DNA of 64,000 nucleotides from DASQPR01 sp963724705 (GCA_963724705.1 CAVRVS010000004.1:744001-808000), one strand, 5' to 3'; shown: positions 19,973 to 29,783, numbered from the stretch's first letter. A program made the numbers and translations. The notes: a model not told the origin generated them from the letters alone.

Positions 19973-19986
19973 GGGCGGCGAGCGCG

Positions 19987-20787
19987 ATGCATCGCGTGGA
20001 AATGCTGATGGGCACGGCGATCGCCGTGGACGTCGCGCACGCACCGTCCGATGTGGACGTCACCGCGTTGGTGGCCAGAACCTTCGAGTGGTTCGACGCG
20101 GTGGATCGCCGATTCAGCACGTACAAGCCGGATAGCGAAGTCTGCCGCATCGACCGCGGCGAGCTGCGGCCCGAAGATTTCTCCGCCGACATGCGTACGG
20201 TCCTCGACGCGAGCGAACAGATGCGCGTCCGCACCGGCGGTTACTTCGACGTGTACGCGAACCGCCATCTCGACCCGTCGGGCTACGTCAAGGGCTGGTC
20301 GGTGCAGGTCGCGTCGGACCGTCTGCTCGCGGCCGGTCTGGTGAATCACTGCATCAACGCCGGTGGCGACGTCCGCGTGCGGGGCGTGTCGCCGGACGGT
20401 GAGCCGTGGCGGGTCGGCATCCGCCATCCCTGGCAGTCGGACAAGGTGGCGTGGGTCGTCGCCGGGTCTGACCTGGCGGTGGCCACGTCCGGGACGTACG
20501 AGCGGGGACTTCATGTGCTCGATCCGTTCAGTGGGCAGCCGGCGTCGTTCCTTCGCTCCGTCACGGTCACCGGTCCCGATCTGGCGGTCGCCGACGCGTA
20601 CGCGACCGCGGCCGTGGCGATGAACGAGCGGGGCCTGACCTGGCTAGCGGCGCTGGACGGATACGAGAGCGCAGCGGTCACGGAGCGCGGCGATGCGTTC
20701 CGGTCCGACGGCCTGCCGGCGGTGTCGATCGCCGACGACGGCGAGCCGCCGTCATCGTTGCGCGGGGGCGCCGGCCAGGCTGAGTAG
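19987..20787 (+). CDS. apbE: FAD:protein FMN transferase ApbE
   Basis: Transfers FMN from FAD to a Thr of secreted or membrane flavoproteins. 266 residues with family blocks HRVEMLMGTAIAVDV, FDAVDRRFSTYKPDSEV, GYVKGWSVQ (substrate Lys-Gly), NAGGDVRVRG, WRVGIRHPW, ATSGTYERG and the Mg-binding AVADAYATAA. No signal peptide is obvious. A GTG at 19969 overlapping the previous stop (GTGA) is an alternative start and would couple translation to the FMN-binding protein. The gene order of donor, FMN-binding protein and ApbE makes that protein its natural substrate. The 3' end overlaps the opposite flavodoxin gene by 36 bases. Confidence 0.93.
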   Translation: MHRVEMLMGTAIAVDVAHAPSDVDVTALVARTFEWFDAVDRRFSTYKPDSEVCRIDRGELRPEDFSADMRTVLDASEQMRVRTGGYFDVYANRHLDPSGYVKGWSVQVASDRLLAAGLVNHCINAGGDVRVRGVSPDGEPWRVGIRHPWQSDKVAWVVAGSDLAVATSGTYERGLHVLDPFSGQPASFLRSVTVTGPDLAVADAYATAAVAMNERGLTWLAALDGYESAAVTERGDAFRSDGLPAVSIADDGEPPSSLRGGAGQAE

Positions 20788-21278
20788 CGTCTGTCCCCAG
20801 TCGCGAGCGCGATCGATCTCGTGGGGGAGGAGCGGTCCGGTGGCCGATTCGACGAGGAAACGCTGTGGCGGAGCGACGATGTGGGCACCGCGGTGCTCCA
20901 GCAATCGGCCGGTCGTACGGGCCGCGTGGTCGAGCACGCGTAGCACGCTCGGGTGGTTCAGCCGGGTATCGAATACGGCCACCGCCGTCCCCCGCGGAAT
21001 CTGTAGCGCGGCGATCCATTCTCGGAGGCCCGTCTGCGCGGCCGGCGGCGCTTCCTCGTATTGGGTTTCGGCTTGCCGCCGCGACCCGGGCCGCGTCATG
21101 CCGAGCTGATGAGTCGGACCGCCGACGACCAGAAGATCGACATCCTCGATCGTACTCGGTAGCCGCACGGACGTCGACGACGGTCACCTCGCGCACCAGT
21201 TCGCACGCCGTCGCCGATGGCCTCGGCGACCGACTTTGCGTTACCGAACAATGTTTCGTAGACGATGAGCGCTCGCAT
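20752..21278 (-). CDS. Flavodoxin-family protein (two frame breaks)
   Basis: About 176 residues. It starts MRALIVYETLFGNAKSVAEAI, with the phosphate-binding T/S-x-F-G-N-x-K of flavodoxins, continues LVREVTVVDVRAA in another frame, then LPSTIEDVDLLVVGGPTHQLGM, the second FMN loop. The rest (AVAVFDTRLNHPSVLRVLDHAA, PPQRFLVESATGPL) fits actinobacterial flavodoxin/nitric-oxide-synthase-like domains. Two single-base changes, near 21200 and 21165, are needed. It is convergent with apbE. It could be the soluble electron carrier of the neighbouring flavin module, an inference. Confidence 0.75.
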
Positions 21279-21490
21279 GATGTGTCTCCCTCCGCTGCCG
21301 CAGGTCGCTGGCGAGGATGGGCGCGTGTGGCGCGGCCCGTGACCGCATTCGAGCCATGCCGGCTCGGCACGGATACCCGCATCTCGCGATGCGGCCTGCG
21401 ATCTGCGATCCCGCTCAACGGCGGCCGCGTGACGCGGCGGCCGGGCCATCGCCGACGGTCGAGGAACTCGAGTGACCTTAGGATCTACGT

Positions 21491-23235
21491 GTGTCCTCCT
21501 CATCAGAGACCGGAAGCGACGGCACCGCCTGGACGCCACCGGAGTTCGACATCTCGGCGCTGTCGCGGGTCCGCCTCGATGAGTTGCTGCAGGAGCTGCT
21601 GGACCGGGTCGGCGAGGTCATGTCCAGCCGGGAGCGGCTGTCGGCGTTGTTGCAAGCGGTCGTCGGCATCGGCGGCGATCTCGACCTGCGCAGCACGCTG
21701 CACCGGATCGTGACTGCGGCGTGCACGCTGTCCGGTGCCCGTTACGGTGCGCTCGGCGTGATCGGACCGGACCGTCGACTCGTCGAGTTCATCACCGACG
21801 GTCTCACGGTCACCGAGCGCCACGCGATCGGCGATCTGCCGACCGGTCGTGGCGTTCTGGGTCTGCTCATCGATGATCCTCGGCCGGTGCGGATGGCCGA
21901 CATCACCGCGCATCCGCGATCGTTCGGGTTCCCGCCGAACCATCCGCCGATGCACAGCTTCCTCGGCGTGCCCGTACGGATCCGCGATCAGGTGTTCGGC
22001 AACCTCTATCTGACCGAGAAGCGCGGACGGCGAAGAGTTCAGCGACGACGACGAACAACTCGTCGTGGCGCTGGCCACGGCGGCCGGCATCGCCATCGAC
22101 AACGCCCGGCTCTATGCGGCCGCCGGGCGCCGGCAGCGGTGGCTCGAGGCGACCGCGGAGATCACCAACGCGCTCATCGGTGAGGTCGATCGTTCGACGG
22201 CGCTGTCCCTGGTGGCCGAGCGGGCGCGGGAGGTGGCGGGCGCCGCGTTCGTCGCGATCCTGCTCTACGACGCCGATGCCGGCGAGTTGCGCGTCGACGT
22301 GACCGCACCACCGAACGCGATCGCCGACCGGCACGTCGCTTCCGGTGGCCGACACGCCGTTTGAGGGCGTCATCACCTCGGGCGACCACGTCATCGTGGC
22401 CGATCTCGACCGGGCGATTCCGTGGCCGACGACGATTCCGGCCGGTCAAGCGCTGATCGCCCCGCTCGGCCGCGACGCCGGCAGCGTGGGCGTGCTCCTG
22501 GTCGCGCTGCCCGACCGACAGCGTCGGGTTCGGCGACGACACCGACGCCAACATGATCATCACATTCGCGGTGCAGGCCGCGCTGGCCCTGGAACGCGTT
22601 CAGGCGCAGGAGGAACGGCAACTTCTGGTTGTCCTGGAAGATCGCGAGCGGATCGCCCGCGATCTGCATGACGTGGTCATCCAGCGGCTGTTCGCCGCCG
22701 GCCTGGGCCTGCAGTCGATGTCGCGCCTGGTCGGCCGCGACGACCTGCGGCAGCGACTCGATCAGACGGTGACCGATCTGGACACCACGATCCGGGACAT
22801 CCGTACGGCGATCTTCGAGCTGCGGGCACCGGCCGCGGCGTCGCTGCACAGCGAGCTCATCGACACCGTCGAGGCCTGCGCGGACGCCCTCGGTTTCCGT
22901 CCGACGTTGCGGGTGACCGGTCTGATCGATCGGGGCGTCCCGGACGCTCTCCGGCCGGAGATCGTCGCGGTTGCCCGCGAGGCGCTGTCCAACGTCGTGC
23001 GGCACGCCCACGCACACGCGGTCGAGGTGTCCGTGGACGTGACGGCCGACGCTTTCACGCTGCGGGTCACCGACGACGGGGTGGGGATCGACTCGCCGAA
23101 ACCGGGCAGCGGACTCGGCAACATGCGCGCTCGGGCCGAGGACCGGGCCGGCGACTTCTCCCTCACCAACGTCGATCCGCACGGCACGCGGCTCACCTGG
23201 ACCGTCCCGATCCCGGCCGCCGCGACGGCCGGTAA
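21491..23235 (+). CDS. DevS/DosT-like GAF sensor histidine kinase (frame breaks)
   Basis: Sensor kinase with two GAF domains (about residues 55-195 and 210-350) and a HisKA_3/HATPase core. GAF 1 contains CTLSGARYGALGVIG, LPTGRGVLGLLIDDP and MHSFLGVPVRIRDQVFGNLYLTEK, as in DevS. The phosphorylated His is in RIARDLHDVVIQRLFAAG; the ATP lid has VAREALSNVVRHAHA and DDGVGID...GLGNMRARA. In mycobacteria the homologue senses O2, NO or CO through heme in GAF 1. Three extra bases (near 22033, 22330 and 22515) shift the frame. The last frame has no stop before the next gene; the TAA at 23233 in another frame is a likely true end. Start GTG 21491. Confidence 0.85.
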
Positions 23236-23371
23236 GCGGCTCACCCGCCTGTCGCTACTCACGTGCCGAACGACCGTCCAGTGCGGCGATCGATCGGCCC
23301 TGTCGGCGACGGGTTCGTCGGGAACGCTGGCTGACGAGCCGAGGAGATCCGATGATCGAAGCTTGGCGTCC

Positions 23372-24400
23372 ATGACCGCGCGGGACAGCGCGATGAACGC
23401 CGGCTGGGATCCCGACCCGCTCGGTACGACGTGGGCGACCTGCTTGCAGTCGGCAATCGCGGCTCCGTCGCTACACAACAGTCAGCCGTGGCGATTCCGC
23501 CTCGGCGCGCACCACGTCGACGTGTTCATCGACCCGAGTCGCCGACTTACCGCCATCGACCCGATGGGCCGCGAAGCGATGATCAGCGTCGGCGCCGCCG
23601 TCCTGAACTTGCGGGTGGCCATCCTCGCGGCCGGGCGGATTCCGCTCACCCAGCTGTTGCCAAGTCCGGACGAGCCGGAGCTCGCGGCCCGGATCACGCT
23701 CGGTGCATCGCACCAACCCGATGCGACGATGCTTGCGCTCCAGTCGGCGATCGGCCAAGCGACGGACCAATCGCCGTCCGTTCCGGGACATCGAGGTTCG
23801 CGACGAGGTCCTCGACCAACTGACGGCGGCGGCCCGCGGAAGCGGCGACGCTCACGGTCGCGGACCCCGTTGGCCGCGATGTCATGCTCGACGTCATCCG
23901 CAGCGCCCAGGACACCCAGGCCCGCGACCCGCGTACATCGTGAACTCGGAAACTGGACCGCATTGGATCCGATGTTCGGCGAGGGTGTGCCGCCCGGTCC
24001 TTCGGCCCGACACACGACTGGGACGACGTCCCGATCCGTGACTTCGGACTGGCCCACCCGAGGCGCGCCGGCGTCAGCCTGGTTCGAAGCCGCCCCGACC
24101 ATGGTGATGCTCTCGACGGAGGCGGATACGGCCGTGCAGTGGCTGCGCGCCGGGACAGGCGATGGAGCGCGTCCTGTTGACCGCGACCGTACGAGGCGTC
24201 GCCAACACGCCGATGACGGCACCGACCGAGCTGCCCGAACTGCGTCGGTTGCTGAACGAGTCCGGTGACCGACGCGTGGCCCAGGTCATTCTTCGACTCG
24301 GCTACGGCGACCCGTGCGCACCGACGCCGCGCCGACCACTGGCCGATGTCCTCGAATCGACCCGGACGGCCTTTGCATCGCGAACGCAAGTCGCTAACGC
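23372..24400 (+). CDS. Acg-family nitroreductase 1 (heavily frame-broken)
   Basis: Acg-type putative nitroreductase; in Mycobacterium tuberculosis this family (Rv2032, Rv3127, Rv3131) is part of the DosR regulon and its substrate is unknown. Recognisable pieces in order: AAPSLHNSQPWRFRLG, FIDPSRRLTAIDPMGREAMISVGAA, RRTNRRPFRDIEVRDEVLDQL, DVMLDVIRSAQDT, ASAWFEAAPTMVMLSTEAD, MERVLLTATVRGVANTPM and RRLLNESGDRRVAQVILRLGYG. They fall in all three frames, so at least four single-base changes lie between 23770 and 24165. It may be a real pseudogene or an error-rich stretch. The end is approximate. It lies downstream of the sensor kinase and shares its last frame. Confidence 0.75.
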
Positions 24401-24489
24401 GAGTGACCGGCCCGGTGCCTGGCGGCGGTTGACGACGGGCGGTCGCATACGGCCGCAGCACGTCAGACCGCGACCGACCCCGGCTCTGG

Positions 24490-25130
24490 CTAGCGGCCCT
24501 TGTTGCCGAGCAACCGGGTCGCCAGACCGCGGCCTGGGTGCGCCGCTCCAGCCCGAGTTTGGCCAGGACGCTGGATACGTAGTTCTTGACGGTCTTGTCG
24601 GCGAGGAACATCTTCTGCGCGATTTCGTGATTGGTCAGACCCTGCGCGACGTACTCCAGGATGCGCCGCTCCTGATCGGTCAGCGACTTGAGTTCGTTGG
24701 GCTGCTCGACACCGCTGCGGATCCGATCCAGCACCCGGGCGGTCACGGCCGGGTCGAGCAGCGACTGGCCGGCAGCGACGCGGCGGACCGCGTCGACGAG
24801 ATCGGTCCCGCGGATCTGCTTGAGCACGTAGCCGGCCGCCCCGGCCATGATCGCCGAGAACAGCGCTTCGTCATCCTCGTACGAGGTGAGGATCAGGCCC
24901 TGGATCGTCGGATCGACCGCACGCACGTCGCGACAGACGTCGATGCCGTTGCCGTCGGGCAACCGCGCATCGAGGATGGCGACGTCCGGGTGCAGCGCCG
25001 GGATGCGGTGCACGGCTTCGACGGCCGAACCCGACTCGCCGACGATCTCGATGTCGCCGTCCTGGGTCAGCAGGTCAGCGATGCCTCGGCGGACCACCTC
25101 GTGGTCGTCGAGCAGGAAGACACGGATCAC
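24490..25130 (-). CDS. DevR/DosR-like response regulator, LuxR/NarL family (one frame break)
   Basis: Response regulator of about 213 residues. The receiver domain has FLLDDHEVVRRGIADLL, the phosphoacceptor Asp in AILDARLPDGNGID, and Lys in GYVLKQIRG. The HTH domain reads LTDQERRILEYVAQGLTNHEIAQKMFLADKTVKNYVSSVLAKLGLERRTQAAV, quoted here in summary only: the DNA-contact helix with KTVKNYVS is nearly that of DosR. A missing G near 24533 shifts the end; restoring it gives ATRLLGNKGR and the stop at 24490. Convergent with the sensor kinase/nitroreductase, and divergent from nitroreductase 2. The likely cognate kinase is the DevS-like protein at 21491. Confidence 0.92.
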
Positions 25131-25212
25131 ACGTTGTTTCTACACGGTCGCGACCGGGTCGGGCAGGGTCCAACGGCCCCCGCCGACGGGACCCAGGTCG
25201 GCCCGCGTGGTC

Positions 25213-25227
25213 GGGACCTGCGGCTCT
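25213..25227 (+). promoter_or_regulatory. DosR-like box upstream of nitroreductase 2
   Basis: GGGACCTGCGGCTCT matches 11 of the 13 fixed bases of the mycobacterial core GGGACTTNNGNCCCT. It is 50 bases before ATG 25278, in the gap between the regulator gene and nitroreductase 2, the place expected for autoregulation and regulon control. Confidence 0.6.
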
Positions 25228-25277
25228 GCCCGGCGCCGCGATCACGACCGAGGCTGGAACTGACCTGGGAGGCCCAC

Positions 25278-26269
25278 ATGGACATGGCGAACACCCGCGC
25301 TGACATCAACGTGACCGACCGGCTCGCGCAAGCGCTGACCGTCGCCGGGCGCGCTCCGTCGATCCACAACACCCAGCCGTGGCGGTGGCGCCTGCGGGGC
25401 AACGTGGCCGACCTGTACGCCGACACCCGCCGACAACTCGTCGTCGTCGATCCGGACCGGCGGCTCATGACGCTCAGTTGCGGTGCCGCTCTGGATCACG
25501 CGTGTACGGCGCTCGCGGCCGACGGGATCGCCGCCACGGTCGATCTCCTCCCGAGCGAGGGCGACCCGACTCATCTGGCCCGGATCACGGTGACCGGCGG
25601 CACGGCGGTGACCGACGACGCGGTGCGGTTGTTGCACACGATCGAGATCCGTCACACCGACCGGCGGCCACTGCTCGACAAGTCGATTCGGGGCAGCGAC
25701 GTCGCGGCGATGCGTACGATCGCCGGCAGGCACGGCACCGGCCTGCATCCGATCAGCCGTACGGATGTCCTGGAACTGGCCGCGGCCACCGCGCGGGCAC
25801 AACGCGACGAGATCGACGACGCCGCCGCCCAACGTGAACTCGACGCATGGACCGGTGACCGCCGCCCAGCCGGCGCCGGAGTCCCGGACGCGAACATCCT
25901 GAGCGAGCCAGCTCGACGACCGTACCGTCGCGTGACTTCGGCCATCCAGGCGCGGCTCCGACGAACTCCGGCCACGACGCGAGCGCCATGTACGCGATCC
26001 TCTACGGCCCCGACGACGAGCCGACCTCGTGGCTCCAGGCCGGGCGGGCGTTGTCGGCTCTGTGGCTCTACGCGGTCGCGCACAACATCGCCGTGCTGCC
26101 GCTGTCGGCGGCCGTCGAGGAGGCTTTCACCCGGCAGGCGTTGCACCGCATGCTGTCCGGTCTCGGCTACGCGCAACTGGCCGTACGCCTGGGCATCGCC
26201 GACCCCGACCAGGAGGCCACGCCGCACACCCCGCGGCTGCCGGCGAGCGAAACGATCACTATCGTTTAA
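25278..26269 (+). CDS. Acg-family nitroreductase 2 (frame break)
   Basis: About 330 residues of the Acg family. N-terminal RAPSIHNTQPWRWRL is the hallmark; also VVDPDRRLMTLSCGAALDH, IRHTDRRPLLDKSI and the C-terminal GRALSALWLYAVAHNIAVLPLS and RMLSGLGYAQLAVRLGIAD. The frame changes between about 25905 and 25985 (LDDRTVASRDFG in one frame, MYAILYGPDDEPTSWLQAG after it). ATG 25278 follows GGGAGG and ends IV-TAA. Start chosen for this ribosome site. It lies 147 bases from the divergent DosR-like regulator with a DosR-like box between, so hypoxia induction is likely. Confidence 0.88.
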
Positions 26270-26302
26270 ATGACCGGCCGGACGCGGTCTCCGCATTCTG
26301 CC

Positions 26303-26336
26303 ATTGAGGTGATCGGCGATTGAGGTGATCGGCGAT
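26303..26336. repeat. 16-bp tandem duplication
   Basis: ATTGAGGTGATCGGCG occurs twice back to back (26303-26318 and 26319-26334). It lies in the 268-base gap between nitroreductase 2 and the antiporter, in which nothing else was seen. Confidence 0.8.
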
Positions 26337-26537
26337 CTGGCCGGATCCGGCCGGGTCGCCGATGATGTGTCCGCGGAGGCGTGGCACGGAGGTCGCGCGC
26401 GCACTGCCGGTCGCGCGGGGGTCCGGCACGCTGCATTCTCAACGATTTCGCGCCGCCGGCCACGACGGGCGAGTTTGCTGAGCACGTCGGCGGCGTAGGA
26501 GACGAGCCCGGGTCGACGAGGAGTGCGGGGAGGTTCG

Positions 26538-27711
26538 ATGAGTTTCGGCACCCTCGCATTGATCTCGGCCGTCGCGGTTCTTGGTCCGCTTCTTGCGCTG
26601 CCGAAACACTGGCATCTACCCGTAGTCCTTGGTGAGCTGTTGGCCGGCATCGTCCTCGGCCATACCGGTTTCGGCGTCCTGCATCCCGAGGACGTGTCGT
26701 TCACGCTCCTTGCCAACATCGGCTTCGCGCTCGTGATGTTCGTGGCCGGAACGCAGGTGCCCATTCGCGACCCGCGCCTGCCGGCGGCTCTGCGCACCGG
26801 CGCGCTGCGGGTCGTCGGCGTTGGCGCCCTCGTCGGTACCGGTCGCCCTCGGCATCGCGCACCTGTTCGACACCGGGCATTCGGCGTTGTACGCCGTGCT
26901 GCTCGCGTCATCGTCCGCAGCACTGGTGCTGCCGATCGTCGACATGCTGCGTCTCGACGGCGCGCCCGTTGTTGCGCTACTGCCCCAGGTGGCCATCGCC
27001 GATACGCTGGGCATCGTGGCGCTGCCGCTGGTCGTCGACACACGCCATGCGGCCCGGGCGGCGCTGGGTGCCGCGGCGGTCATCGGGTGTACGGCAGTGC
27101 TATTCGTCGTCCTGCGATACCTCGAACGCTCCGGCGTCCGCCAGCGCGTGCATCGGCTCTCCGAACGTCGCAAGCTCGCCCTGGAACTGCGGATCAATCT
27201 TGTGATCCTGTTCGCGCTGGCCGCCCTGGCCGTCGCGACGCACGTGTCGATTCTCCTGGCCGGCTTTAGTTTCGGGCTCGCCGTCGCGGCCGTGGGCGAG
27301 CCGCGCCGCCTGGCCCGACAACTGTTCGCGCTGACCGAGGGCTTCCTGGGACCGCTCTTCTTCGTCTGGCTGGGCGCGTCGCTCGACATCCGCGAATTCG
27401 GTCACCACAGCTCGTTCATTCTGCTTGGCGTCGTCCTCGGCGTGGGCGCTGTCCTCGTGCACCTGGCGATGCGGGTCACCGGCCAGCCATGGTCGATGAG
27501 TGGCCTTGCCGCCGCGCAACTCGGCGTGCCCGTTGCCGCGGCGACCGTTGGATCGCAGTTGCACCTGCTCGCGGCGGGCGAGCCTGCTGCGCTCATCTTG
27601 GGGGCGTTGATCACCATCGCCGTCGCGGTGGTCGCCGGCGGCCGTGCCGTACGCACGGGTCTGGTCAAGCCGACCAACCCACCCATGGGGGCCGATCAGG
27701 GAGGAGAGTGA
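26538..27711 (+). CDS. Kef-type Na+(K+)/H+ antiporter, CPA2 family (one frame break)
   Basis: Membrane cation/proton exchanger of about 390 residues. About eleven hydrophobic helices are visible, including LALPKHWHLPVVLGELLAGIVLGHTGFG, which is typical of KefB/NapA-like proteins (cut here), IGFALVMFVAGTQVP, VLLASSSAALVLPIVD, GPLFFVWLGASLDI and AALILGALITIAVAVVAGG. There is no TrkA-N domain behind the helices. One extra G near 26833 (CTCGTCGGTACC for CTCGTCGTACC) breaks the frame between residues 98 and 99. ATG 26538 follows GGGGAGG. It stands alone; a minisatellite lies just after it. Confidence 0.88.
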
Positions 27712-27778
27712 TTCGATCGACCGGCGCAGCGATGGTGTCAGATCGCCGTGCGGCGAGGCTGGAGAGCTGCCATGCCGA

Positions 27779-27857
27779 GGTGATGTGCCCAGGCGATGGG
27801 CGCAGGGCGATGGGCGCAGGGCGATGGGCCCAGGGCGATGGGCCCAGGGCGATGTGG
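27779..27857. repeat. 14-bp tandem repeat (minisatellite), about five copies
   Basis: Units GCGATGGGCGCAGG at 27793 and 27807, GCGATGGGCCCAGG at 27821 and 27835, a degenerate copy at 27779-27792 and a partial one at 27849. The copies differ at one C/G position. The array sits between two convergent gene ends (antiporter and nitroreductase 3) and touches the last codons of the latter. No spacer structure, so not CRISPR. Confidence 0.9.
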
Positions 27858-28844
27858 TCAGTCGACGTGGTCAACGGTGGTGTCGATGACGCTGTCGATC
27901 GGTCGCCGGGGCGAGCTCGTGGTCGGCTGACCGAAGCCCAACCTGATGATCATTTGTGGCGTGCCCAGTCGGCGTAGCACGCGACGAAGCTCGTCGCGAG
28001 CCTGAGGGACCTCGATCGGCTGCGACAGCATCGATGCCGCCAGTCCGGCGTCGGTGGCGGTGAGGAGAACCCTCTGCAGTGCCATGCCGGCAAGGACATC
28101 GTCGAAGGGGCCGCCGCCGTTCGTCCCGAGGACGGCCAGCAACGGCTCCTGTTCGAAATCCCGGCCCTCGGCCCGCTCCTTGCCGCCGTAGTCGCGCATG
28201 GCCAGCACGTCCTGAGGCGCGGGCGCGACGCCGGCGGCCTCGGCCGGGATGCCGACCTGCTCGGTGTGATACCGGCTGGTCCACGCTCGCATCTCGGCAA
28301 CATAGGCCGCGTCGCTACGCAACAGTTGCTCCGCGTCGCTGACGATCGCGGCCAGGTTCGCGACCGACGTACGGTCGTCGACCAGGACCAGCCATCCGCC
28401 GGCGGCTTCGGCCGCGGCGACGAGCCGAGCCCGCGCGTCGGCCGGGACCGGGGTGTCGGAAAACGGGTGCCGATTGCTGCGCCGCCGCGCGATCGCCGAA
28501 GCCAACTCCTGTTGCCGGGGTGACGGCGGGCACGCGCCATCGGCGATGATCGTCGCGACGAGGAGGTCATCGCTGGAACGGGGCCACAGCCGGGTCTTGG
28601 CCCGCACCCCGGCGACGACCAGCGACAGCTCGATGTTGGCGATGGCGGCACCACACGCGATCCGCGTCGCCCACTGGCTCGGATCGGCCACCGGCAACAG
28701 CCGGTACGGGTCGATGCGGACCTCGATGGCGCCCTCGACGAGGGCGAAACGCCACGGCTGGACGTTGTACACCGACGGCGCGCGTACGGCCGCCGCGACC
28801 GCACTGCGGAACAGGTCGACGTCGATCGACGGTATGACGGTCAT
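27858..28844 (-). CDS. Acg-family nitroreductase 3 (intact)
   Basis: A complete 328-residue Acg-type protein: VRAPSVYNVQPWRFAL, VADPSQWATRIACGAAIANIEL, RRRSNRHPFSDTPVPADAR, VSDAEQLLRSDAAYVAEMRAW, GMALQRVLLTATDAGLAASML and RRLGTPQMIIRLGFGQP. These proteins resemble FMN nitroreductases with a shortened FMN site; the activity is not established. ATG 28844 follows GGAGGCTCGTC. Two DosR-like boxes stand upstream, as in the acg/hspX promoter of M. tuberculosis. It is the only one of the three nitroreductases here with an undamaged frame. Confidence 0.92.
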   Translation of the reverse strand: MTVIPSIDVDLFRSAVAAAVRAPSVYNVQPWRFALVEGAIEVRIDPYRLLPVADPSQWATRIACGAAIANIELSLVVAGVRAKTRLWPRSSDDLLVATIIADGACPPSPRQQELASAIARRRSNRHPFSDTPVPADARARLVAAAEAAGGWLVLVDDRTSVANLAAIVSDAEQLLRSDAAYVAEMRAWTSRYHTEQVGIPAEAAGVAPAPQDVLAMRDYGGKERAEGRDFEQEPLLAVLGTNGGGPFDDVLAGMALQRVLLTATDAGLAASMLSQPIEVPQARDELRRVLRRLGTPQMIIRLGFGQPTTSSPRRPIDSVIDTTVDHVD

Positions 28845-28927
28845 GACGAGCCTCCGGTGTCATGTACGACAGCGACGCTGCCCGTTGTCTCTACCGTCGA
28901 CGATCCGTTGCCTAGCCGGCCGAGGCT

Positions 28928-28942
28928 AGGGGCAGAGGTCCC
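28928..28942 (-). promoter_or_regulatory. DosR-like box, proximal, of nitroreductase 3
   Basis: On the minus strand, GGGACCTCTGCCCCT matches 12 of 13 fixed positions of GGGACTTNNGNCCCT, the one difference being C for T at position 6, a common variant. It ends 83 bases before ATG 28844. Confidence 0.7.
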
Positions 28943-28960
28943 GGCAACCGTCGAAACGCA

Positions 28961-28975
28961 TGGGCCGAAGGTCCC
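28961..28975 (-). promoter_or_regulatory. DosR-like box, distal, of nitroreductase 3
   Basis: On the minus strand, GGGACCTTCGGCCCA matches 11 of 13 fixed positions. It is centred 33 bases (about three helical turns) from the proximal box, which fits binding on the same DNA face. Confidence 0.65.
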
Positions 28976-29107
28976 TATTCACGGTGCAAGGCGTCCGGTT
29001 GAGCATCGATCGGCAGCGGGACACGTGGTCCGGTGGAGGCGGGTTCTGCGACCGCGTACCCGTGATGGCGCCGCACCAGCGCTGGCGGGGTGGCAGACTA
29101 GCGCACT

Positions 29108-29783
29108 GTGGTGGACGCCGACGCCTGTCGGGTTTTCTGGGGCGATCGCATGGATCTCGCTCAGCGTCGCGACCTGTTGGACCCGACCGAGGCGAGGCGG
29201 GTCGAGCGCGTAACCAACGCGGAGGACCGCACGCGGCAGATAGCCGGAGCGGCGCTTCTGCGCCTCGCCGCCGGGCGTCTCGCGGATATCGATCCCGCCG
29301 CGATCCGCGTCGATCGGACGTGTGACACATGCGGCCAACCGCACGGGCGACCGCAACTGATCGGGACCGATCTCCACGCATCGATTTCGCATTCGGGAGA
29401 TCGGATCGCCGTGGCACTGAGCCGGGCCGGTCGCGTTGGCGTCGACGTCGAGCGAATCAGCCCCAATCGACGTGGCCGAGCTGGCCTCTGGTGTCCTGGA
29501 CCCGGAGGAACGCGCGAATTCGACCACCGACTTCTTCATCTATTGGGTACGAAAGGAGTCGGTTGTCAAGGCGACAGGCGACGGGGTTGTCGTCGCGCTG
29601 GAACGGGTCCGCGTGAGCCGGCCCAGCGAACCGGCCAGGCTGCTCGGCTATCCGAACGGCACACCGTTGGCCGCTACCATCACTGACCTGCACCCGGGCG
29701 GCGACTACGTCGCAGCGACCACGGTGCTCGCGACCGGACCGATCGTCGTCACCGAGCAGCCGTGGAGGTCGCATGTGGACTGA
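29108..29783 (+). CDS. 4'-phosphopantetheinyl transferase, Sfp type (one frame break)
   Basis: Attaches phosphopantetheine from CoA to the Ser of carrier domains. About 225 residues with the three family motifs: HGRPQLIGTDLHASISHSGD, the Mg-binding VGVDVERI, and FFIYWVRKESVVKATGDG (W-x-x-K-E-x-x-x-K). An extra A near 29459 (AATCAGCCCC for AATCGCCCC) shifts the frame just after VDVERI. GTG 29108 is the start (VDADACRVFWGD). It is the first gene of the NRPS cluster and the natural activator of its two carrier domains; the gap to the next gene is 631 bases. Confidence 0.88.

Noticed and set aside
27779..27857. Repeat array considered as a CRISPR.
   Set aside because: Units are only 14 bp, directly adjacent, with no unique spacers and no cas genes nearby.
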